A stretch of DNA of 64,000 nt. Origin: Rhyzopertha dominica (lineage: Eukaryota; Arthropoda; Insecta; Coleoptera; Bostrichidae). The notes under the pieces are model-generated. The model saw nothing but the letters and a program-made list of their open reading frames with translations, searched no databases and was not told where the DNA came from. A program made the translations under genes and the position numbers. The stretch's first letter is position 1, and each line of letters begins with the position of its first letter. The stretch spans positions 20,728,392-20,792,391 of the forward strand of contig QCXZ01000003.1 of assembly GCA_025024175.1 (NCBI GenBank), given 5' to 3'. Positions 1 to 12,309 of this stretch are shown here, piece by piece.

Positions 1-2
1 TA

Positions 3-158
3 GTTAATTTGTAGGAGATTTCGGTTCCACCTTCCAATACCGATTTTCCGATTGGCACCATATTTTTGGAATATGCTTCTTACATTATTGAAACAATCGC
101 CTGCTTCATAGCATATGTCATTTTTCCAAATTTACTTGAAGAAAATGGTTTCTTTTTA
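3..158. repeat. Dispersed repeat, copy 1 (copy 2 at about 5870-6010)
   Basis: The two copies share GTTAATTTGTAGG, TTCCACCTT, TATTTTTGGAATATGCTTC and GAAAATGGTTTCTTTTTA in the same order and strand. They are at about 75-80 percent identity by eye. The repeat may extend off the left edge of the window. Confidence 0.6.
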
Positions 159-659
159 TGCACTTTTAATTATGACCTTCATAGTAATATTAGAGTACTA
201 TGTCTCAGAAAAAAGAGCCATCATAACAATTTAACATGCACTCCTTTAGTTCTGGTTTTAAATCCTTTCGTCATTTATCGGCTGCGATATTTTCTTCACA
301 AGCTGAATCAGAACCTACATCGTCAGAGGCAACTAACATCATTGCATGTCGATTGTTCAGATACGTTTGCAAAAACTGTCATTACCATCACTAATATTAC
401 TAGCTGACACAGATGATACTTCTATTACTTTATACAATTTGTTCAAGTCTACTGGACACCAAAGAGACATTTTTATAAACACCATACGCCTTTACTGACT
501 GCAAACTGAGTTGCACTGTTCATAGCGAACTTTTAGCCCCTGTAATATTCCCAAGAACTTTAAAATTTTTCAAAAGACATTTTAATCCAAAACAAATAGA
601 AGTGTTTACAGTAGCAGATAGTCTTTGCTGGATCGTTTCTTTTGAAAGAGGCTAAGCCA

Positions 660-2395
660 GGTCTGTTTTGAAATGTACTATCGGTTGCAATATTCATGCA
701 ACAACATAACAGGCAACCCTTTACACTCCTAATTTGGTACCGTTTTCCACCAAACGATGGGGTAAGTACAGTATCCCTATTGAGCAACAATTCCCGATTT
801 TATGTAACTCAACATTTGAATATCTGCAGAGTTCAATGACAAGTAAAATCTACCCTCTGATCTACCTACCAATTACCTACAATTAATTGCAAGAAAATAC
901 GTGTTGTGACGTTACTAAATGTTCTTGATAATTGTTTGACAAATTGACAGGTTAAAGTACTATAATCTGGTATATGTATACAGCGGCCATGTTTTTATCG
1001 AATAAGTAGAATTATTACGATCCGGTTATGTAGGGCAAATTATATTTATTTTAACAATTTGTAGAATGCATAATGGAATATTGACAAAATTTCAGATACT
1101 TCTAAAAACTTTTACGGTAATACATCAAGCAATACGACATACAGCGGATAAAAATTTTAGGAATCGGTCGTAACCTATTTAATATAATTACATTTTGGAA
1201 GAGTAGCATTTAAACACTTTCGCCACCACAAAAATATTGTTATTATAAGAGTGATGCTTCTAGCGTCCATCTTATGACAAACGACAAAAAATTATGGATC
1301 CGACGTTTTTTCGAAAATGTATATTAATCTATCGAACATTATCCACATCGTTTTCAAAGTTTATAATCAAATTTCCAGTAACATATCTGCAAACCCAATA
1401 CATTTTAAAATTATATTTACAGGGCAACAGGAGACAACCAGAAAGTTGAACAAGGGAGTGTAAAATAATAATATAACTACTACTAAAGTTTTTTATTTTG
1501 AGTTTTTCGTAGCATTCCTTTGGCCACATGGAAGTAATTCTACTTATGCGACAATATATGCCGCTGTATACATATACCAAATTAGGATACTTAAATTAAT
1601 TTATTGAACACAAATCAAGGCAGAGCAGTGTTTAGTGACATCACGATAGGTTACTGTCGTTATATCCCAACGAACACGTATATAACCACATTAATTGTAA
1701 TTTGTAACTCATCTTCTCAGCACCCTTAAAAGTTGCAACCACGGTCCTCTTTTCATATATTATTATTAAACCTGTGCTAAAATTCTAAACGTGGAGAAAT
1801 TTAGTACCCGAAATAAATGACTTACCACAATTCGATATTATAAGTATCTAAAAGCTTATTTTTTTTAATTTGATATTAACTAAAATGAACTTTGTTACGA
1901 TGACAAAAGTAGCTTGTAATAACAAAGTTGACTTTAGTTTAAAATAGAGAAGAAAAACTGGTTCATTGACTTAAGTGGACCGATTCCGCGGTGTTATCAA
2001 TAATATAATAATAACTGTAATGTTTCAAGTTTTAATAAGTTTAACCTTTTACATATTTCGGTTTATTAAACAGGCATGCCTCAAAGAGTTTAGAAATGAA
2101 GGTAATTGCTATTAAACTTCGTTCACGCCGACCCTTTATACCTATGAGCGTTGGGCTGGCCTGGTTATATTGGGTGTAATCGTAAAAACAGGTATATCCG
2201 AGGGTAGATCTTACCTGTCATTGAACTCTGCAGATATTCAAATGTGGTAATGTTGGGTTGCATAAAAACCGGGAATTGTTGCTCAGTAGGGATACTGTGT
2301 TTGCCCCATCGTTTGGTAGAAAAAGGTACTAAATTTAGAGTGTAGAGGGTTGCCCCTTATGTTGTTGCATGAATATTGCAACCGAGAGTACCTGC
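660..2395. repeat. Pair of inverted arms (about 200 bp) around a 1.3 kb loop
   Basis: Positions 660-865, read on the minus strand, match 2203-2395: shared blocks are TCATTGAACTCTGCAG, AGGGATACTGT, CCCCATCGTTTGGT and GTTGTTGCATGAATATTGC. This may be one foldback element or two oppositely inserted copies. A MITE (969-1578) lies in the loop. Confidence 0.65.
969..1578. mobile_element. TIR element, about 610 bp
   Basis: The left end GGTATATGTATACAGCGGC and the reversed right end GGTATATGTATACAGCGGC match, and the similarity goes on inward (ATAAGTAGAATTA on both sides). No coding sequence. It is nested in the loop of the inverted pair above. Confidence 0.7.
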
Positions 2396-2567
2396 TAGCC
2401 AAGGGATGGTCAAATGGATGATTTATTGCGGGTTTGCATAGCATTAATAGTTTTAAACTTACGTTGTTATAAAATTTTATGAGAAGACAAAAGAAGTGTC
2501 TGAGCTACACTGTATATGGTAAAAAAATTCATACTATACTTGCTATAGGTCCGTGTTTATTTTGCAG

Positions 2568-2901
2568 GTGCATTACCTTTTGGTATCGGCATAATACTGT
2601 TACCTGGTCTTTGTATATTCGTTGCCATAATTGTGTGCATATTGCTATCCTTCGTTACAAACACATCATTCAGCATAAACTTCTTCCACCTACTTAAATT
2701 AAGACTTGGAAATCAAGGCAGGCAATCTATAGGGGATGCCTTAAGTGGTAACAATTTGACCTCGCTGATGAATCTGAAGAAGAGGAGAGTGAAAAAAGGT
2801 GTGAAAAGTGCACACAAACAATGATTGTTAATCAGAAAGACACAGAAAGTAAGGTTCAAGATGTGATGGATACATATACTGGAGCTGGTGATGCAAGATA
2901 A
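2568..2901 (+). pseudogene. Decayed coding exon with a membrane segment
   Basis: After an acceptor (TTTATTTTGCAG) the frame reads GALPFGIGIILLPGLCIFVA... (a membrane-type stretch) and then LKLRLGNQGRQSIGDALSG. It continues best in another frame as LADESEEEESEKRCEKCTQT and ends GAGDAR at 2899-2901, so a frameshift lies near 2750. The product is unknown. Confidence 0.35.
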
Positions 2902-3272
2902 TATTATTGCCATTGTGATTTAATTTTTACGTTTTTACTGTTTTTTTAATTGCTAAAATAAAATATAAACCTTAACTTTTAACTTTACTTTCCAGTACCT
3001 TTAGCTTATAATTATATTATACAGTAACGTACAGCAGCACAGACGAAATAATGGCACGTGGTGGAGATAAGACGTGCAGTTCTATGATTTAGATTCCTCC
3101 CAGAGCTGTGGCAGGTAGCGTAAAATTAATGCAAAATATTAAGTAGCACAAATTGCAAAATAATAATTTTAACTTAAAAATTAAAAGTTTCATGATAATT
3201 ATGCAACATTTAATATAAACACTATAGAAACTACTACTGCACATACCTAGTGCAAAAAATTAAAATAGAATG

Positions 3273-3533
3273 TCAGCTACTGCCGTCAGAATCAGTATTG
3301 CTACCATTACTTTCTCCTAAGCTTGTTATAGGAGTAGTTTCTACTTCACCGAAATCGGAAAATACTTCATGCTCCAGATATTTTTCTTCAGTTTTCTTAA
3401 CACAATCACAGCATTTCTTTCAATCATCAGCTGTAATCTGGTTAAATTCATTTTCGGCTAACTTATTGTTGTGTTTTTTAGCTACTCTGTTTTTAATTTT
3501 AGCCCATATTCTTGATTTTGTAATAACATATTG
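3273..3533 (-). pseudogene. Decayed DNA-binding-like (Myb/SANT-like?) fragment
   Basis: 87 codons on the minus strand with one internal TGA: QYVITKSRIWAKIKNRVAKK..., then an acidic Ser-rich tail, SLGESNGSNTDSDGSS, and a stop. The basic Trp-containing start followed by KKTEEKYLEH loosely fits Myb/SANT-like domains that partner Harbinger-type transposases. It lies tail-to-tail with the fragment at 2568-2901. Confidence 0.3.
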
Positions 3534-3727
3534 AACTTAGGGGTAACACACTGTTTCTTGTGGCATTTTATGCTTTCATATAATTGGGGTTTAAAACTAT
3601 TCGGCTGGAAACAGAGTTGCACGAAATAGTTTTCAAAAGTATTTGAATACTTTTGTACTGTTCATTAAAAGTAATTTCAAAGACAGATATGAAATGTTGT
3701 TTGTGAGAAGTAGAAGTTTCAGAGCTA

Positions 3728-3767
3728 CTTCTGAGGAAGACACCGATATGAGTGTCGAAACATCAAG
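3728..3767 (+). ncRNA. Hammerhead-like motif in a dispersed repeat, copy 1
   Basis: CTT / CTGAGGA / A / GACAC - loop - GTGTC / GAAAC / ATC / AAG. Stem I is CTT with AAG and stem II is five perfect pairs. It departs from the consensus by one extra A before stem II and by ATC where GTC is expected. It belongs to a repeat that recurs at 29220-29345. Confidence 0.3.
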
Positions 3768-4485
3768 GTCAAACAACAACGTGGGAACCAGCCCGGAAAA
3801 CAACCACGGAAGCCTTCAAAGCAAAGACAGATATGTGAATATAAGTATGAAATAGTATTTCAAATTTTAAGTACTTTTGTATTTAAAATCCTTTTTTTTA
3901 ATCAAATACTAAATACTTTAAAAAAATACTTAAATACTAGTAAGTATTTATATCGCCGGAATAATGTATAAAGAGGGGTTAATGGGAAAGCAGGCATGCC
4001 CTCCAAATGAATTTGTGCAGTCACATGCATATGTGCACAATGGCTCTGCATTGTTTTGAAGGGTCTATTACAATATTTAAAATACAAATATTTTATGTAT
4101 TTAAATACTTTTTCATATTTGAAATTACTAAAAATTTTAGCTCTGATTGGAAATATGTATTTCTGTCACTAAATAAGTCATTAAACGATGTTTGCTTTCT
4201 TAGAATTCGATAATGATTATTTTTGTACATTATAGCAAGATGTGTTATCAACATTAAAAGGTTTGACCCATCTAGCGACTCCACTAGAGAATAAAAAAGG
4301 AAAAGATACTAAATTCCAATATTTAGTTCTGACTAAAGAAATAACACTATCTTTATATCTGGTTTATTTGTTCAAACAAAATTTTGCATATTCATCACAG
4401 TTTCTTATTACAAAGGAAGTCGCTTCAAGACTACAAAAAAAACATTACAGAATAAATTAAATAAAAAAATTGTTGCATACAATTT

Positions 4486-4739
4486 TCAATACATAAATTT
4501 AAAAAAAGAAACATTGTTAATTTTTGTTTTCAAACAACGCAAAATTGCCTTTTGTAAGAGATTTCTAAAATCCTTGTGTATATAATGGTATATGGAATAC
4601 AATATCAAAATATTTGTCAAAGCTGATCTGTACAATTCTATGCCATCAGTGAGGTAAAAGACAGCAGGAGGGAGCAATTGCCATATTAACAAGGGGATGA
4701 AAATTATGACAGAACTGGCTTTTGCATCTGGCCAACTTT
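4486..4739 (-). CDS. Last exon of a putative 7TM (class A GPCR-like) protein
   Basis: Begins after an AG at 4741-4740 and runs to TGA at 4486. A hydrophobic segment, SSVIIFIPLLIWQLLPPAVF, looks like TM6 with its W-x-x-P motif. A second, ALTNILILYSIYHYI, has the N-x-x-x-Y spacing of TM7, and HKDFRNLLQKAILRC fits the amphipathic helix 8. The final tail is short and basic. No upstream exon (DRY region) could be found on the minus strand, so it may be an isolated fragment. The family call rests on pattern only. Confidence 0.35.
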
Positions 4740-5549
4740 CTATTCGAAATCTTACAAGAAAACCATGTTTTACACACAATTATCGTGAATAGTGGTGGCA
4801 ATTGTGTAATTTACACGGAGTTCAAATCTAGGATTGAAACACTCGTTATTACAAAATTTATCAAAACGACATACTTTTTCCAAAATGTGCAAAATGGCAC
4901 CTCAATATCGCTGTCTTCTGTGTTCTGTCTACAAATTTTATTATCCCCACAGCATATTTCTTACCTTCTGTTGTTTTTTTACCTCATTGGTCATTAATTC
5001 ATTTGGCAACTGTCATGGAGGCACTAATTTCAGACTTAAATTACATGAATTTTAAAATAAATAACTACAACCTAAGGCGCTAATTCTCTCAGAACTTATC
5101 CTAACTACACAGATCACTATATCACAAAATCAAAAATCATAATTTTCTCACTGGAAACTAACTGGGCATTCAAAGTCGGAAGATTTCCTCTGTCCATGTA
5201 ATTTACCTTTTGCACCTGGCAGTAAACTTGATTGTCTTGACAGTAGCAGTAGGATGTTCTTTAATATATGACTGGATTTTTATTTTTTTATTTGTATGTG
5301 CATTATGATCTATAGCCAACTAAGCCAATGTATCAGTATATTTTATTTGCAATTTAAACATGATGCAAATTCTGATTCAGTAAATCAGTAATTCCTGAAT
5401 AAATAGTACTAGGTTTTTTAGTTTTTTTCTTATATTTGAAAGACCAGAAGAGACATTAAATCCATTTAAAAAATGTTTGGAGACTCCAATTTTACACATT
5501 TTGCATTCATCATCATAAGATTACTTAACCGGTATCAGCACATACCAAT

Positions 5550-5762
5550 TTATTGTTGATAATTAACTATATTTTCTGTAATAATGAATGAATAGCTAGA
5601 TCTTTTCTTTGGCATCATCAATTCGTGACACAAACAGTGATTAGATTTAGTAACAGGTAGATGTTTAGTTAACCCAGTCTCATCCAAATATATGATGTTT
5701 TGGTTCAAATTACAAAAATGTTCAATGACTTCTAAATAGGGAATTCGTGCTTGGACAGTTCT
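5550..5762 (-). pseudogene. Decayed DDE transposase fragment (IS630/Tc1-like)
   Basis: 71 in-frame codons: RTVQARIPYLEVIEHF..., then NIIYLDETGLTKHLP with the catalytic-type Asp in a YLDET motif, then CHELMMPKKR and a stop. Neighbouring sequence on both sides does not continue the domain. It is a short relic of the catalytic core. Confidence 0.5.
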
Positions 5763-5869
5763 ACTTGATTACAAAATATTTAATTTTTTAAATTAAAATC
5801 CAATTGTTCAAAGAAGGTTTCTAAAACTAATCAAATTTAAAATTAAATTTTATTACATACCAAAAATTC

Positions 5870-6010
5870 GTTAATTTGTAGGGGATTTCACTTCCACCTT
5901 TTTATGGTTGGCACTATATTTTTGGAATATGCTTCATAAATTTTCGAAACAATCACTTGCTTCATAGCATGTAATTTTTCTAAATTAACCTGAAGAAAAT
6001 GGTTTCTTTT
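5870..6010. repeat. Dispersed repeat, copy 2 (copy 1 at 3-158)
   Basis: Direct copy of the sequence at the start of the window. It lies immediately upstream of the decayed transposase at 5550-5762 when read on the minus strand, and may be part of the same family. Confidence 0.6.
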
Positions 6011-6029
6011 TAGATTTAGTAACAGGCAG

Positions 6030-7445
6030 ATGATTTAGTTAACATATAAGTGATTTTACTTGTTTTTTCGATTTAGTTCATATTCACACGATTGATGACA
6101 GGAACAAAGATCAAGCAATCAAATTATAGGAAACCACTGAAAAACAAATTTGAACATACTTAAAAAAAAGGTTTTGCTAAGTCAGATACAAGTAACATTA
6201 TGAATTTGTTATTAAATTAAATTAAATTATTGTTAGGTTATTGCCATTTTTCTGAATTTCCAATAAGGTGTTTACATAAGCTACCAATTTTGATTTCAAT
6301 TCATATAAATCCTTCAATGTAAACATTAATATCTGTGATATACACTAACTTTTAAACTGGCGATGTCAGTCTGTAACTTAAAATAAAAATTTAGTAGTTT
6401 AAATTCTAGATGTCGCTTATGTCAGCACTATGTGGCAAATGGCGGAAGGAATGAGAGGCGATTGTTCAATCACTGGGCAAACAAAAAGCCCACAATCCGA
6501 GACTACCAAGCAGAAGTAACACTGACTTACTGAAACTGACATTAAGATCTACGTTTTATTTAGATTGGTTTAGTTTGCATTAACAAAGTTTTTCTTCTAA
6601 AAATAATGGATAGTGATTTTGTAAAAGGCTCTTCTGACAATTTGTGAAAGGCAGTGAAACAGATTTACACAATTTCACTTTGGTAAATAAGTGGATCTGA
6701 CTGCATAAACACCTAGTCAAATATACTAACAGACTGACACAAGGGTTACCTATCAAGCAGTGTACAGACGTTGCAGAGATCCGCTCAGCATTGGATGCTA
6801 GCAATCAATCACAGCCGACATAAAGTACTGACTTTACAAAGCGCATACATTTAATGACAAAACTAATTTCTTTTTGTATTCAATGTGAGCACAATAAAAG
6901 AACATGGATCTAATATTTTTTACAGCAACAAAAAAAGTCATGCCGACACCCCATTGAATAAAAAAACTATCTCGCAAGAGGTCCATAATTTTTGTTTCTT
7001 AAACAGTTTTTAATTTGTCATTAACAATTCCCTTTAATTTAAATTCAAAATGAACAAACAAGAGTAAGTTCAGTTTGTGTGCTATGCATTAATGTTAGAT
7101 TTGTACCTAACTATCCATCTGGTAGTGATCATGTAGATGGCTACTATAAAATGGTGAGCTTCAAGAATATCTTATAAAGTCATAGTAAACTGAAATAACT
7201 TTCTCGATTTAAAAAATTATGTCACACAATACATAATATTCTGGCAAAGTATACAGAGTGTGTGTATTAAGGTTTATAATATTACATTAAATATTTTCGA
7301 GTTCTGGGATTATTTAATTAATATCCAATTTAGAAACAGGTTTAAACCAAAGAATTTGCAATATTATGTTGGACATGCATTTTCTGAACATCCTATATAT
7401 ACTTGCCTGTATTGCTGTATTCAGTTGCAATTTTATGAGAATGCC
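6030..7445. other. No gene seen
   Basis: AT-rich sequence. The ORFs at 6580-6804 (minus) and 7260-7571 (plus) have no recognisable motif, and the latter runs into the TTAA element. Confidence 0.5.
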
Positions 7446-7449
7446 TTAA

Positions 7450-8348
7450 GAGGGGCATTTACTTGGAGCGATCGGGCAAAATGTAAACTATGCAACCCGT
7501 GTTACCAGCGGGACATGGGACGTAAGCGGTTAGCCGATAGGTTGAAATCACGCAAAGATCAAACGGGCTAAACTAATATTCGGAAAATTGCTGACTGTAG
7601 CGTGTGCATAAAAAGTAAGCATGATGTTAGTAACTTACTATGTTATTATACCAGGTTATTCAAAATATGGAATAACCCATTTATTTCTGTAAATATGAAC
7701 TATATAACATTTTATTCTAACTACATGTCGACTATGATTTCTGGAGGAACTTTTATAATAATTTTCATTCCGCCCCCTCATTGCTTCGGCAACTAATGTG
7801 AAAGAGCTTTTAACTTTAAACTTGTCACGTGTATTTAGACATACAATCTTAGAAATCCAGTCATATCGGAATAAATCGTATACCACTCGATCATTCCCGA
7901 CAGGTTTGTATCTTAGCCTCACTGATCTCTGGATACCACGCGACGGACCTGGTGGGGATGGGCATCCGCATTCCGCTCTCTTGACGGACTCGTGCGAAAG
8001 GGTTTGCGGTTTTAGATTTTTTGAATGTTTTTACTTATTTATCGTGCTCATGTTTTTGGTAGTGTACAAAGGAAATATGTAGCTACAACGTGGAGTTCGA
8101 ATTTTTCGTTTATGTGCCTTAGTTTTCGAGAAATAGCTCGCCAAAAATACGCATTTTTAAGCAAAATACAACAACAAATATTTACATTACCGTAACAAAT
8201 TCAGAAAAAACTCGACCTCTACGTTGTAGCTACATCTTTTGTCATTGTCATGTCGAAATTTCACTTCGAAAAAGTTTCGAATAACTCGGTAAAATGTAAA
8301 ACGGTAGGTGCTTAAAATGACCCGCTTCGCTCTAGGTAAACGCCCCTC
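7450..8348. mobile_element. TTAA-flanked non-autonomous element, copy A
   Basis: 899 bp flanked by TTAA on both sides (7446-7449 and 8349-8352). Left end GAGGGGCATTTACTTGGAGC; right end reversed GAGGGGCGTTTACCTAGAGC, so the TIRs are over 25 bp. A near-full second copy lies in the opposite orientation at 34579-35495. TTAA target sites are typical of piggyBac and Kolobok elements. Open frames inside are short and probably not real. Confidence 0.8.
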
Positions 8349-8642
8349 TTAATGGGCAATGGGCAAATATGAGTTAAAAAGGGTTTTCTCATATGTAAGT
8401 GTGATAATGATGATACTGATAACCCAACAAGCGATTTGAGTCAACATGGCCATTATATTCATTAAATAAACAAAAGAGAGCATGACCAATTGTTTTATAA
8501 TATCATCGACTGGTTTAAAATAAATAATCTAAACTAACAACAATCCACACTCATAAATTAAAAATTTACCTAAATCATGAAGCACACAAAAAATTCAACT
8601 AAATCTGGGATTAATTAACTCCTGACCACTCGCTGTTTGAAA

Positions 8643-8870
8643 TTATATCCTGTGGTAGGATGGAAAACTTTGTAATATAGTATCATAAACATAATCCCAA
8701 GAAACAAATGGCACCACATTCAAGTATATAATCGCCTCATAGTAAGGTGCCTGTCGTGCTTCAGAATCATTGGAAATCCAAAGCACATTTGCTATCGTAA
8801 TTTTTTTCAATAAAATTCTTTCTGCTTGTGACGTCCTGTTCACTTCTTTTTCAAACTCCCTTTTCGCCAT
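8643..8870 (-). CDS. Small unrecognised ORF
   Basis: MAKREFEKEVNRTSQ... to FPSYHRI, 75 residues, charged at the start and aromatic toward the end. An AG acceptor-like site (TGCACTGCTAG|GAT) lies just before the ATG, in frame. I recognise no family. It could be an exon or a transposon remnant. Confidence 0.25.
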   Translation of the reverse strand: MAKREFEKEVNRTSQAERILLKKITIANVLWISNDSEARQAPYYEAIIYLNVVPFVSWDYVYDTILQSFPSYHRI

Positions 8871-9232
8871 ATCCTAGCAGTGCAGAAATTATAGGGTTCG
8901 ATAGTATTACTAATTATCAAAAAAGTGTTAGGTCTGAAGTAATATTGATTTGTTGATAATTATCTATCTTGAAATTTGTTTATTTTAATCTAGATACTGA
9001 GTAACAGCAAATTGTAAAATTAACTAGTTTTTCTCTTCAACATTGTGAGTGCTATTTATAAATTGTGAAAATTAATTGACTTATCGACTGAAGGCTTGAA
9101 AGGAAAATAAATAAATGAGTAAATTTAAGATACTAGTCTAGCAACAAAAGACAGGTAATAATCCTAAAAGGAAAATTAGTTTTTAATTAAAAAAAAATCA
9201 GGATCAATGAACTCCAAGAACTCTAGAATATA

Positions 9233-11509
9233 CAGGTTGATCAGTTAAGCCTGGGCAACGGCTGTATCTTGGAAATTAATTGTGCTAGAATCTTGCAGTA
9301 AATGTCTTTAAACAAATTCGGCTAGCCAGATTCCATTTAAAATATTATACAGTACGTAACTTTGTCACTAGGTGGCGTATTTCATTTATTNATTTATTTC
9401 CCCAAAAAGTTGCAATACAATGTTAGTCTAAAAATAAACTCATTGCAATCTATGTTTATTTCCAATAAATTTTGCTTGAACATTTTTTTTCTAGTTGCTT
9501 TGACAATGACGGCAGGAGCGATAGAAATTTCAATTCTTCAAAATGGCATAACTCAAGTATGGTTCAACCGAATTTAACGAGTGATGGCTACTTTTTAAAG
9601 TTAATTTTTATGGTTTTTCAATATAATCATAAATAACTTATAATTTATTGCAATGAAAGACGTTAATTGTAAAAATTTTATATTTGCTCAAATATCTTCA
9701 AAAATCAAATACAACCCTATAGAGTTTTTTGTTAGTTGGTGACTTGGTTATAGTAAAAAAAACTGCGAACCCGTCCTTTGGTTCAGCTATTTTTTTATTG
9801 AAATAAAATTAGGTTATACTAAAAAAGTCACACAGTCACTCACAAATGACGATTTTTCTCTGGTGTGTAAAATATTAAAAATATATATAATAGCAAATTC
9901 TTATTGCAACTAGCTGACAGTACTGAATGGATCTTGTAGGTACTTATTTCTAAAATGCATGTCTATGCTGTGCTGTCTGCACTGCAACCAACTGCAAATA
10001 GATCTATTTCGCTATTATTTATAGCTCGAGTTAGTAAAATAAAATACGAGACACACTACATCTTGATNAATAAACTATGTATAATATATTGAAAAACAAA
10101 CTACAGAAACAGTCAACAAACAACATAATAATATACAATTATTACTCTACACCTAAAACTCTCCATGCTCATATTTTTTTTATTTCTTCAAATACTACTT
10201 TAAATGCAGTGTCAAAATGAAGGTCTTTTTAAACTCTCTAAAAAATATTTGCAGATGATGAGATTTGACAAATTAAGTTAATTTTTGTAAATATATTCAT
10301 TTTCAATGGATTTCGAATGTTCACTTGTTTTTTAATTTAGTACACAAGAATTTATTGTTTATTGGCTTTTCATTGTTATTTTTTACTTTTATTGGCTTAA
10401 TTGATTATTAAAGTTAACGAAATTTTGAATTTATAAAGATAGTTAACAGAGTATGGCTACGATAAGTTTTTCTTGTTTTTCATTTTAAAAAGGTTCTAAA
10501 ATAAAGCATACATGGTAATGACACAAAATTAAAAAAAATGAAAGTCGGCAGCCAACTATGAAGCAATATTTATTATATGGGGTAAGGTAAAAAAGTATTT
10601 ACAAAAATTAACTTTATTTATTTGTGAAATATATTATGTGGAAATTTCTTGGACACCCTCTATGCCATTTTAAAGAGTTTAAAAAGACCCTCAATTTGAC
10701 TATTCACTTAAGGCTATACCTAATAAAAATAAAGAAAATACAAGCCTGGGGATTTTAGGCAGGTAACGGACTCTGTATTAGAAAAATTACCGTTTAGCAT
10801 TGCTGACATATCACAGCTGTAATCTAATCTTACAAGTTGTAAAAATCTGACTTACTTTTAATATAACCTAATTTATTTCGAGTAAAAAAAGCCGCACTCA
10901 AAGACGGGTTCACAGTCTTTTTACTGCAACCAAGACACGAAGAAGGGTATCAACCACCGGTTTTCAAATTTATTTTGCATGCTTAATAACTTATAATAAA
11001 TAAAAAAAAGTGTATAGGGTTGCATTTTCTTTTTAAGATACTTGAGCAAATATAAAATTTTTACAATTAACGCCTCCCATTTGCCAAACTATTGCAATAA
11101 ATTTATAAGTTATTTATGATAAGGAGAACCATAAAAGCCATCATTGCTTAAATTCGGGTTACACCATACTTTAGTTATACCATTTTGAAGACTTGAAACT
11201 TTTATTCCTCTCGTTTGTCGTCATAGCAACTAGGAAAAAAAAATGATCGAAGATAAGTTTATTAAGAAATTAACATAGATTATAATGAGTATATCTTAGA
11301 CCAACATTGTATTTTAACTTTTTAGAGAAAGAAACGATTCTTTGATATGTTATATCAAATGCGCCACCTAGCGGCAAAGTTACATACTTCATAATATTTT
11401 AAATGAAATCTGGGTGGCCCACATTTGTGTTTAAAAAAAATACCGCAAGATTCTAGCATGATTAATTTTTCAAGTTACAGCCGCTGCCCTGCCTTAACTG
11501 ATCACCCTG
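9233..11509. mobile_element. Foldback element with long inverted arms
   Basis: 2277 bp. It starts CAGGTTGATCAGTTAAG and ends with the inverse of CAGGGTGATCAGTTAAG, with TATA on both outer sides. The arms match for about 600-650 bp (9233 to about 9850, and about 10860 to 11509), including AATCTTGC, ACTAGGTGGCG or GCTAGGTGGCG, and GTGAACCCGTC. The 1 kb centre holds a 60 bp dispersed repeat (about 9951-10012). It has no transposase. Confidence 0.8.
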
Positions 11510-12309
11510 TATATTGTCAATTTTTTTATTATATGGATATTCCAGAGCCGGATGATGTCTGCAAAATTCTTCACATATGAAATTTTTAACTTATCTGAAA
11601 GTAATAAATTATATATGTAAAAGACTATCTTGGAATATATTAGATTTCCAAAAAATATGTCATATTACCCAGGTGATTTGATGATTTGTTTCTGTTGAGC
11701 AAATCTTTAGTTCCAGTGGCCAAACTTTGAAACCTAGATGAAACAATTCGTCAGATAGAAAATTAGAAAAACTGTTGTTTTTAGGACACAACGGTGGTTT
11801 TTAATCTACATTAATAAGTTGTAGAAGTTAGTTCATTAGTTACTAGTTAGAGATGATGAACTGATCCATTCTAAGTAGTTGAGTGATCCAAAAATTAATA
11901 AAGCAAATCAAAATCTAGTCCCTCATTATTTAAAATATTCCGAATCTATTTATTTAAAATAACGTGGAATTAGACTGATTTGCTTTATCTCATGTCTTGC
12001 TAGTTAGAGGTTGTAAGTTTTCATAAAAAACAATTAGGATAATATACCTGATTACATTAGATGTGTTTGAGTTTTGTTGTACGTAATAAAAATTATAACG
12101 TTTTATTTCGCGTTTTATTTTCAAAACAACTAGTTATGAGCGAGGGTATCAGTAACATATTATTGATTTAAAATTTTTTCCATCTTTCTACCTGATCCTA
12201 TCCAAAAGAGGTCATGTAATTGACAATCTGAAATACATCCAAGCGTGTGATTGTAATTGTAATTAATTCACTGTAGAAGGCCGCTTTTGTATCTTAAAGT
12301 TAAGCTGGC
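11510..12309. other. No gene seen
   Basis: AT-rich, no convincing ORF, repeat or motif. Confidence 0.5.

Noticed and set aside
7798..8082. 94-codon ORF that recurs inverted at 34805-35128
   Set aside because: The ORF recurs because the TTAA element recurs. It has no domain, and starts at a non-ATG codon.
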